Positions 57,987 to 64,000 of a DNA stretch of 64,000 nt are shown one piece after another. The position numbers and the translations under genes were made by a program. Position 1 is the stretch's first letter. Each line of letters begins with the position of its first letter. The DNA comes from Streptomyces chromofuscus (GTDB lineage: Bacteria; Actinomycetota; Actinomycetes; Streptomycetales; Streptomycetaceae): positions 4,591,501-4,655,500 of the forward strand of contig NZ_CP063374.1 in assembly GCF_015160875.1 (NCBI RefSeq). Direction: 5' to 3'. Under the pieces are notes generated by a model. That model saw nothing but the letters and a program-made list of their open reading frames with translations. It was not told the DNA's origin and ran no database searches.

Positions 57987-58750
57987 TGACAACGGAACGC
58001 GCGCAACAGTCGCAGCGGTCCCGGCAGTCGACGGGACACACGCGCAGACGCTTCCTCGTCGGGGCGGGGCCACAGGCGCGGTTCTTGCCGGGGCAGGGGC
58101 TGGTGGCGCGGCGCCCGCCCGGGCCGGGGGAGCGGCTCTCGCGCTGGGGGCCGCCGGTCGCGCGGACGCCGCGCCGGCGGGCAGGCGCGTCGCGACGGAC
58201 GGGCGCAGGACTGTCTGTCCCCGATCATCTCCGAGTGGGGCAAACCCGGCATCCTGTACGGGGAGACGGCCCGCGGGTGCATGAAGGGCGAGGTCGTCGC
58301 CGAAGTCTGGGCCCAGTGGAAGGGCGGCCTGAACGATGACGGCAAGACGACCCTGAGGGACGAGGGCCGGCTCGGTTGGTTCATGGACCCGGCGGTGACC
58401 GGTCTCGCCGGCCCCGGCCCGCAGAACCGCGAACAGTTCCTGATCCACCCCACGGGAACGCTGCGCAACCGGCTACGGCGGCGATGGCCGTCCCGAACCT
58501 TTCTCTGGCCGGCGACTACGTCCGTACCGACGTCGACCTCGCCGGCGTGAAAGGCGCCAACGAATCCGCCCGACGTGCCGTCAACGCTCTGCTCGGCGGG
58601 GACGAATCGGACGCCGGGCGCTGCCGGATCCAGGAGCTGTACCGGCCGCCGGAGGTCGAGCCCTTCGAGGGCGTCGACGCCCTGCGCCACCGGCTGGGCC
58701 TGCCCAACACCTTCGACCTCGGCCAGGCCTGTCGTCCGGATCGGGCCCCA
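57987..58750 (+). pseudogene. Tat-signal FAD-dependent oxidoreductase remnant
   Basis: The start reads TGHTRRRFLVGAG (twin-arginine signal), then needs a frame change to continue as GAVLAGAGAGGAAPARAG. After about 70 residues the frame changes again to LSPIISEWGKPGILYGETAR and AEVWAQWKGGLNDDG, then GPGPQNREQFLIHPTG. A third shift gives NLSLAGDYVRTDVDLAGVKG and ANESARRAVNALLGGD. These blocks match the N- and C-terminal parts of an FAD/amine-oxidase-type dehydrogenase of about 500+ residues. At least three frameshifts and a large internal deletion make it inactive. Confidence 0.8.
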
Positions 58751-58942
58751 GCGGCTTGCGCGCACGCGGAAGGGGCCCGCGAGCGGGGCGCCCGTGCGAG
58801 GGGGTGCTGCGGACGACGACCTCGTACTGAGGGGGCGCTGCGGGCTGCGCGCCCGTGCGGAGGGGCCGCCGCCGCCGAGCGGCTGCGGCCCCTTCCGTAC
58901 CTCGGTGCGCCTTTTGTGCGGTGCTGGGTCGGCGCGTCGGCG
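58751..58942. other. Gap between the oxidoreductase remnant and the NlpC/P60 gene
   Basis: No gene is visible. Repeated words GGGCGC/GGGGCGC with GAGGGGG, for example around 58779-58865, may form the terminator of the minus-strand hydrolase. No named element. Confidence 0.4.
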
Positions 58943-59749
58943 TCAGAGCACGCGCACCGCACCCGACGCCGGGTAGCCGGAGAGGTCCTGGATGACGACG
59001 CCCTTGGAGGGGTTCGCCGCGTCCAGGTACTGGCCGTTCCCGATGTACACACCCACGTGGTACGCCGAACCCTTGCCGCCCCAGTACAGGATGTCGCCGA
59101 CCTGGAGGTCGGACAGGGGGACGTCCGTGCCGACCATGGACTGGTCCTGCGACACGCGCGGCAGGTCCACACCGACCTGCTTGAACGCCGCCTGGACCAG
59201 GCTGGAGCAGTCCCACGCGTTGGGGCCGCTGGCGCCCAGGACGTAGGCATCGCCCACCTGGGCCTGCAGGAAGGCGATGACGGTCGCGACGCTGCCGCCG
59301 GCCGGCGCGGAGACGGTGTCGGCGGTCGTGGAGGCCGTCGAGAGGGCAGCCCGCTCGGCGTCGCGCGCGGCGCGCTCGGCGGCGGCCTGACGCGCCTCCT
59401 CGGCGGCCTTCTTGCGGGCCTCCGCCTTCTTCTTGGCCTCGGCCAGGTCGGCCTTGGCCTCCTTGGCGGCCTGGGCGGCGGCCGCGTCACGCGCCGCCTC
59501 GAGCTCGTAGTTCGCGGCGGCCAGCTGCGTGGCGTCCGCGGACTGGGCGACCTGGGCGGACAGGTCGGCCGTGAGGGTGGGCAGTTCGAGCGTCTGCGTC
59601 ACCGGCTCGGCAGCGTTCGCCGAGGCCGACGCGCCGGCCACTGCCACGGTGCTGAGGATGCCACCGGCAACTCCGGCCCGCATCGCCATCTTCGAGGCGC
59701 TGGGCTGGCGGGGTTTCCGGTGGCTGCGTATGTGAGCGGTGTGGGACAT
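58943..59749 (-). CDS. Secreted NlpC/P60 cell-wall hydrolase
   Basis: ATG 59749 gives 268 aa. A signal peptide (about 1-46, ending ASANAA) leads to a long coiled-coil region (about 75-135, Ala/Lys/Glu rich) and a C-terminal NlpC/P60 domain with catalytic Cys181 (AWDCSSLVQAAFK), His231 (AYHVGVYIGNG) and Asn246 as third residue. It should cleave peptide cross-links in peptidoglycan outside the cell, as RpfB/RipA-like hydrolases do during growth and sporulation. Its neighbour is nuoA on the opposite strand with a 755-bp gap between. Confidence 0.93.
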   Translation of the reverse strand: MSHTAHIRSHRKPRQPSASKMAMRAGVAGGILSTVAVAGASASANAAEPVTQTLELPTLTADLSAQVAQSADATQLAAANYELEAARDAAAAQAAKEAKADLAEAKKKAEARKKAAEEARQAAAERAARDAERAALSTASTTADTVSAPAGGSVATVIAFLQAQVGDAYVLGASGPNAWDCSSLVQAAFKQVGVDLPRVSQDQSMVGTDVPLSDLQVGDILYWGGKGSAYHVGVYIGNGQYLDAANPSKGVVIQDLSGYPASGAVRVL

Positions 59750-60504
59750 GGGAACAACCGGTATCAGGGGCTCCTCCATACCTTCAAGAAACGTGTGGTC
59801 CGCCACAGTTGTTCAATCGGCGGCCCGAATCCTTGGCGCGTCGGCCTTTATTGACGCCGTAACGGACATTGCGGACGCAGGCCATCAAGCCTGTGATCAT
59901 GGGCTTTCTTCGTTACGTCCGAATTGCCCGCCGCCTACCACTGGTTGGGACCGTTGGCCAACCCCGCTTCTCAGGGCCCTCTCATGAATGTGATGGAGGT
60001 CACGGAACGGTTACCGGGGTGCGTGCGTCTGGCGCCCGTGGAGCGACGCTCCCGTGTTCGTGAACGCGCGCACACGTCCACACCTCGCCCCTCTCTCCCC
60101 CTGAAGTGTGAACGCGACCCACTATCAGGGCGGAACACCCCACACCAATTTGCATGCGCGGGAAGCCTCTTGATATGGAGACGCACCTCGTCACCCCCCG
60201 CGAGCTGCGACGACGATCGAAAATGTCACCTCTGGTGATCACTTGAACGCTTCACGTACGAAGATCGCCGATCATCCGACTTCATGATCCTTCATCAGGT
60301 GGTGGAGATCACAAAGCTTGTGTAATACCCCGTGTCGCAGATCACAGAGCGGCAGGCATAAGATGCGAGGCAGTTGGGCTTGTGACCTGCTTCACATGTT
60401 CTCGATCTTCGCCGGGACGAGCGGGGTTCGTGGGACCGGTGAGCAGCAAGTGAGCCCAGTGCAACCCGCCAGCAGTCAGTGCCGACTGAGAGGAGCGAGG
60501 AGCG
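59750..60504. other. Long divergent intergenic region, NlpC/P60 - nuoA
   Basis: This 755-bp gap shows no gene. It contains a GTTGGCCAAC palindrome (59953-59962), a CAGGC/GCCTG hairpin (about 59878-59893), a CACAAAGCTTGTG palindrome (60310-60322), a Rex-type operator (60380-60397) and a possible -10 TAAGAT (60359-60364). AT content is higher than around it, as in strong promoter regions. I looked for a ydaO-type riboswitch before the hydrolase and found no convincing one. Confidence 0.55.
60380..60397 (+). promoter_or_regulatory. Rex operator upstream of nuoA
   Basis: TTGTGACCTGCTTCACAT fits the Streptomyces Rex site TTGTGA-N6-TCACAA in all core bases (TGTGA-N6-TCACA). It lies 108 bp before the nuoA start and just after a possible -10 (TAAGAT, 60359-60364). 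Rex represses respiratory genes until NADH rises; nuo is an established kind of Rex target in Streptomyces. Confidence 0.82.
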
Positions 60505-60864
60505 GTGAACGCGTATGCGCCCATCCTCGTACTGGGAGCCCTCGGGGCAGGCTTTGCGATCTTCTCCGTGGTCATGGCCACGCTGATCGGTCCGAAGCGG
60601 TACAACCGCGCCAAGCTCGAAGCCTATGAGTGCGGTATCGAACCGACCCCCACGCCGGCCGGCGGCGGGCGCTTCCCCATCAAGTACTACCTGACGGCGA
60701 TGCTCTTCATCGTCTTCGACATCGAGATCGTCTTCCTCTACCCGTGGGCCGTCTCCTTCGACGCCCTGGGTGTGTTCGGGCTCGTGGAGATGCTGCTCTT
60801 CGTGCTCACCGTCTTCGTCGCCTACGCGTACGTGTGGCGGCGCGGCGGCCTGGAATGGGACTGA
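60505..60864 (+). CDS. nuoA: NADH-quinone oxidoreductase subunit A
   Basis: GTG 60505 gives 119 aa with three membrane helices and the family segment YECGIEPTPTPAGGGRFPIK followed by KYYLTAMLFIVFDIEIVFLY. NuoA is a membrane subunit of Complex I near the quinone site; it moves electrons from NADH to menaquinone with NuoB-N. First gene of the operon; GAGGAGC lies upstream. The long leader holds a Rex site. Confidence 0.97.
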   Translation: MNAYAPILVLGALGAGFAIFSVVMATLIGPKRYNRAKLEAYECGIEPTPTPAGGGRFPIKYYLTAMLFIVFDIEIVFLYPWAVSFDALGVFGLVEMLLFVLTVFVAYAYVWRRGGLEWD

Positions 60865-60877
60865 GGGGCCATTAGTC

Positions 60878-61432
60878 ATGGGACTCGAAGAAAAGCTGCC
60901 GAGCGGTTTTCTGCTGACCACCGTCGAGCAGGCCGCGGGCTGGGTGCGCAAGGCGTCCGTCTTCCCCGCCACGTTCGGCCTCGCCTGCTGCGCCATCGAG
61001 ATGATGACCACCGGCGCCGGCCGCTACGACCTGGCGCGGTTCGGCATGGAGGTCTTCCGCGGGTCACCCCGCCAGGCGGACCTGATGATCGTGGCGGGCC
61101 GGGTCAGCCAGAAGATGGCGCCGGTGCTGCGGCAGGTCTACGACCAGATGCCGAACCCCAAGTGGGTGATCTCCATGGGGGTGTGCGCCTCCTCCGGCGG
61201 CATGTTCAACAACTACGCCATCGTCCAGGGCGTCGACCACATCGTCCCGGTCGACATCTATCTCCCCGGCTGCCCGCCCCGGCCCGAGATGCTGATGGAC
61301 GCCATCCTCAAGCTCCACCACAAGATCCAGAACTCCAAGCTCGGCGTGAACGCCGAGGAGGCTGCCCGGGAGGCGGAGGAAGCGGCGCTGAAGGCCCTGC
61401 CGACGATCGAGATGAAGGGGCTGCTGCGATGA
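60878..61432 (+). CDS. nuoB: NADH-quinone oxidoreductase subunit B
   Basis: ATG 60878 gives 184 aa. NuoB holds the terminal 4Fe-4S cluster N2; the ligand cysteines are visible in GLACCAIEMM, GVCASSGGMF and YLPGCPPRPE. A C-terminal extension of about 25 residues (EEAAREAEEAALKALPTIE) is Glu/Ala-rich. It starts 13 bp after nuoA and overlaps nuoC by 4 nt. Confidence 0.97.
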   Translation: MGLEEKLPSGFLLTTVEQAAGWVRKASVFPATFGLACCAIEMMTTGAGRYDLARFGMEVFRGSPRQADLMIVAGRVSQKMAPVLRQVYDQMPNPKWVISMGVCASSGGMFNNYAIVQGVDHIVPVDIYLPGCPPRPEMLMDAILKLHHKIQNSKLGVNAEEAAREAEEAALKALPTIEMKGLLR

Positions 61433-62220
61433 GCGACGCGAACAGCGCGGCCAGCGGTGCCAACGGGGCCAAGGGGCCCAGTGGGGCGAGGGGACCCGAG
61501 GGCGTCAACCCGGAGAAGGAGCTGTCCGCCGAGAACCTCCCCGGCCAGCGCGGCCAGGGCGGTGAGGAGATCCGCGTCCAGCGCGGCATGTTCGGCGCCA
61601 ACAACGGCGGCGACACCTCCGGCTACGGCGGCCTGGTCCGCTCGGTCAGGCTCCCGGGACCGGCCACCCGCCCCTACGGCGGCTGGTTCGACGAGGTCGC
61701 CGACGAGTTGGAGGGCGCCCTGGAGGAACAGGGGCTGCTCCCCGAGAACGCCATCGACAAGACGGTCGTCGACCGCGGCGAGCTCACCTTCCACATCGAG
61801 CGCGAGCACCTGGTCCGCGTCGCCCGCACCCTGCGCGACGACCCGGCGCTGCGCTTCGAGCTGTGCACCGGCGTCAGCGGCGTCCACTACCCGAGCGACA
61901 AGGGCCGCGAGCTGCACGCCGTCTACCACCTGCGCTCGATCACCCACAACCGGCTGATCCGCCTCGAAGTCAGCGCCCCGGACAGCGACCCGCGCATCCC
62001 GTCGCTGGTCGCCGTCTATCCGACCAACGACTGGCACGAGCGCGAGACCTACGACTTCTTCGGGATCGTCTTCGACGGTCACCCGGCCCTGACGCGGATC
62101 ATGATGCCGGACGACTGGCAGGGCCACCCGCAGCGCAAGGACTACCCCCTCGGCGGCATCCCCGTCGAGTACAAGGGCGCCCAGATCCCGGCTCCGGACC
62201 AGCGGAGGTCGTACTCATGA
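61429..62220 (+). CDS. nuoC: NADH-quinone oxidoreductase subunit C
   Basis: ATG 61429 overlaps the nuoB stop; 263 aa. The core (from about residue 110) has the 30-kDa subunit signature ETYDFFGIVFDGHPALTRIM and a HPQRKDYPLGG end. An N-terminal extension of about 80 residues rich in Gly, Ala and Ser (MSDANSAASGANGAKGPSGA) is low-complexity, as in other Streptomyces NuoC. Peripheral-arm subunit that works with NuoD. Confidence 0.96.
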   Translation: MSDANSAASGANGAKGPSGARGPEGVNPEKELSAENLPGQRGQGGEEIRVQRGMFGANNGGDTSGYGGLVRSVRLPGPATRPYGGWFDEVADELEGALEEQGLLPENAIDKTVVDRGELTFHIEREHLVRVARTLRDDPALRFELCTGVSGVHYPSDKGRELHAVYHLRSITHNRLIRLEVSAPDSDPRIPSLVAVYPTNDWHERETYDFFGIVFDGHPALTRIMMPDDWQGHPQRKDYPLGGIPVEYKGAQIPAPDQRRSYS

Positions 62221-63539
62221 GCACGCAGCACGCGACTCCGCGTGAGACCACCGAGGGCACCGTCTACACGGTCACCGGTGGCGACTGGGACGAGGTCGTC
62301 CAGTCCGCGGCCCGCGCCGACGACGAGCGCATCGTCGTCAACATGGGCCCACAGCACCCCTCCACCCACGGTGTGCTCCGCCTGATCCTGGAGATCGAGG
62401 GCGAGACGGTCACCGAGGCCCGGTGCGGCATCGGCTACCTGCACACCGGCATCGAGAAGAACCTGGAATTCCGCACGTGGACGCAGGGCACCACCTTCGT
62501 CACGCGCATGGACTACCTGACGTCCTTCTTCAACGAGACCGGCTACTGCCTCGCGGTGGAGAAGCTCCTCGGCATCGAGGACGAGGTCCCCGACCGGGCC
62601 ACGATCATCCGGGTGCTCCTCATGGAGCTGAACCGGCTCTCCTCGCACCTGGTGTGCATCGCCACCGGCGGCATGGAGCTGGGCGCCACCACGATCATGA
62701 TCTACGGATTCCGTGATCGTGAAATGATTCTCGACATCTACGAGCTCATCACGGGCCTGAGGATGAACCACGCGTACATCCGTCCCGGCGGACTCGCGCA
62801 GGACCTGCCGCCCGGCGCGGTGGACCGGATCCGCGAGTTCGTGAAGAAGATGAAGAAGAACCTCCCGGAGTACGACAAGCTCGCCACCGGGAACCCCATC
62901 TTCAAGGCCCGTATGCAGGACATCGGCTACCTCGACCTTGCCGGCTGCATGGCCCTCGGCGCCACCGGACCGATCCTGCGCTCCGCCGGCCTGCCGCACG
63001 ACCTGCGCAAGGCCCAGCCGTACTGCGGCTACGAGACGTACGACTTCGACGTTCCGACCGCCGACACCTGCGACGCCTACGGCCGCTTCCTGATCCGCCT
63101 GGAGGAGATGCGCCAGTCGCTCAGGATCGTCGAGCAGTGCCTGGACCGGCTCCAGCCGGGCCCGGTCATGGTCGCCGACAAGAAGATCGCCTGGCCCGCC
63201 CAGCTCGCCCTGGGCCCGGACGGACTGGGCAACTCGCTGGACCACATCAAGAAGATCATGGGCACCTCCATGGAGGCCCTGATCCACCACTTCAAACTGG
63301 TGACCGAGGGCTTCCGCGTGCCGCCGGGACAGGCGTACACGGCGGTCGAGTCGCCCAAGGGCGAGCTCGGCGTGCACGCCGTGTCCGACGGCGGCACCCG
63401 TCCCTACCGGGTCCACTTCCGCGACCCGTCCTTCACCAACCTGCAGGCCATGGCGGCGATGTGCGAGGGCGGCCAGGTCGCCGACGTCATCGTCGCCGTC
63501 GCGTCCATCGACCCCGTGATGGGAGGCGTCGACCGGTGA
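62217..63539 (+). CDS. nuoD: NADH-quinone oxidoreductase subunit D
   Basis: ATG 62217 overlaps the nuoC stop; 440 aa. It is the 49-kDa quinone-site subunit with NMGPQHPSTHGVLRLILEIE, GYLHTGIEKNLEFRTW and the conserved end region SFTNLQAMAAMCEGGQVADV. It forms the quinone-binding pocket with NuoB. The stop overlaps the nuoE start by 4 nt. Confidence 0.97.
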   Translation: MSTQHATPRETTEGTVYTVTGGDWDEVVQSAARADDERIVVNMGPQHPSTHGVLRLILEIEGETVTEARCGIGYLHTGIEKNLEFRTWTQGTTFVTRMDYLTSFFNETGYCLAVEKLLGIEDEVPDRATIIRVLLMELNRLSSHLVCIATGGMELGATTIMIYGFRDREMILDIYELITGLRMNHAYIRPGGLAQDLPPGAVDRIREFVKKMKKNLPEYDKLATGNPIFKARMQDIGYLDLAGCMALGATGPILRSAGLPHDLRKAQPYCGYETYDFDVPTADTCDAYGRFLIRLEEMRQSLRIVEQCLDRLQPGPVMVADKKIAWPAQLALGPDGLGNSLDHIKKIMGTSMEALIHHFKLVTEGFRVPPGQAYTAVESPKGELGVHAVSDGGTRPYRVHFRDPSFTNLQAMAAMCEGGQVADVIVAVASIDPVMGGVDR

Positions 63540-64000
63540 CCACCTCTTCTTCGGAGCGGGGCGTCAGCCTGGGCATGCCCGAGCTGCCCGCACCCGACTA
63601 CCCGGACGACGTCCGAGCCCGGCTGGAGCGGGACGCGCGCGAGGTCGTCGCCCGCTACCCGGACTCGCGGTCCGCCCTGCTGCCGCTGCTGCACCTCGTG
63701 CAGGCGGAGGAGGGCCATGTCACGCGCACGGGCATGCGGTTCTGCGCGGACATGCTGGACCTGACCACGGCCGAGGTCACCGCGGTCGCCACCTTCTACA
63801 CCATGTACCGGCGCCGGCCGAGCGGCGACTACCAGGTGGGCGTGTGCACCAACACCCTGTGCGCGGTGATGGGCGGTGACGCGATCTTCGAGGCGCTCCA
63901 GGAGCACCTCGGCGTCGGCAACGGCGAGACCACCGACGACGGCAAGGTCACGCTGGAGCACATCGAGTGCAACGCGGCCTGCGACTTCGCGCCGGTCGTG
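63536..64000 (+). CDS. nuoE: NADH-quinone oxidoreductase subunit E (3' end outside window)
   Basis: GTG 63536 overlaps the nuoD stop. The 155 visible residues contain LLHLVQAEEGHVTRTGMRFC and YQVGVCTNTLCAVMGG, and end in HIECNAACDFAPVV, which cover the four cysteine ligands of the 2Fe-2S cluster (Cx4C...Cx3C). NuoE is a 24-kDa thioredoxin-like subunit next to NuoF at the NADH end of Complex I. The remainder lies beyond the window. Confidence 0.97.
   Translation, partial: MTTSSSERGVSLGMPELPAPDYPDDVRARLERDAREVVARYPDSRSALLPLLHLVQAEEGHVTRTGMRFCADMLDLTTAEVTAVATFYTMYRRRPSGDYQVGVCTNTLCAVMGGDAIFEALQEHLGVGNGETTDDGKVTLEHIECNAACDFAPVV

Noticed and set aside
59750..60300. Possible ydaO (cyclic di-AMP) riboswitch in front of the NlpC/P60 gene
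   Set aside because: Such riboswitches are known before Streptomyces cell-wall hydrolases, but I could not find the conserved core on the minus strand here. A covariance-model search (RF00379) would settle it.

Overview
The window is chromosomal DNA of a Streptomyces or very close relative. GC is very high with strong GC3 bias, GTG starts and 4-nt start/stop overlaps (ATGA, GTGA) are common, and typical Streptomyces families occur (DUF397/DUF5753 pairs, DUF3558 lipoproteins, DUF4229, WhiJ-like loci). Only two in-frame TTA codons were found in the called genes. I see no tRNA, rRNA, CRISPR array, insertion sequence or prophage.

Layout. 1-2.5 kb: an EF-hand protein cut by the window edge, a DUF4253 gene, and a WhiJ-like regulator/DUF397 pair facing a small ATPase. 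2.5-6.3 kb: divergent argS and lysS. 6.4-9.6 kb: a DUF2637 membrane protein and two DUF3558 lipoproteins. 9.8-12.2 kb: rtcB, a short-chain dehydrogenase and a YnfA-like membrane protein. 12.8-16.8 kb: a flavin monooxygenase/FMN reductase pair and a two-component system. 17-20.3 kb: a minus-strand operon of a ribbon-helix-helix-like protein, a DUF4097 protein and an ABC exporter. 20.7-22.7 kb: a permease and a TIGR03943 partner carrying a perfect 30-bp His-rich tandem repeat. 23.6-31.3 kb: hemL, a phosphatase, a Tat lipoprotein and the System II cytochrome c biogenesis genes. 31.4-35.1 kb: an ECF sigma/partner pair, an SRPBCC gene, then a two-gene unit (DUF6232 membrane protein plus small soluble protein) whose products share a glycine/asparagine motif. 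35.2-40.6 kb and 48.6-57.9 kb: most of the futalosine menaquinone pathway (mqnL-like, mqnP, ubiX, mqnE, mqnA, mqnC, menG, a MenJ-like reductase), interleaved with Uma2, UdgX, acyltransferases, a TetR-controlled fatty-acid pair, an ECF41-type sigma factor, a cold-shock gene, a Ser/Thr kinase and a prepilin peptidase. 58.9-59.7 kb: an NlpC/P60 hydrolase. 60.5-64 kb: the start of the nuo operon, cut within nuoE.

Taken together, heme synthesis (hemL), cytochrome c maturation (tlpA-ccdA-resB-ccsB), menaquinone synthesis and Complex I make this a respiratory super-locus. Sequences matching the Rex redox operator lie in front of nuoA and, with one mismatch, over the start of the thioredoxin-like gene, suggesting shared NADH/NAD+ control. 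mqnB and mqnD are not in the window.

Two loci are decayed: an acyltransferase-3 remnant (about 54.48-54.81 kb) and a Tat-type FAD oxidoreductase remnant (57.99-58.75 kb). The least explained items are the paired-motif unit at 33.6-34.6 kb, the His-rich repeat at 21.96-22.16 kb, a 73-bp tandem repeat at 41.5 kb, a 27% GC patch inside rtcB, and an amidohydrolase-like protein without its metal-binding histidines next to mqnC.
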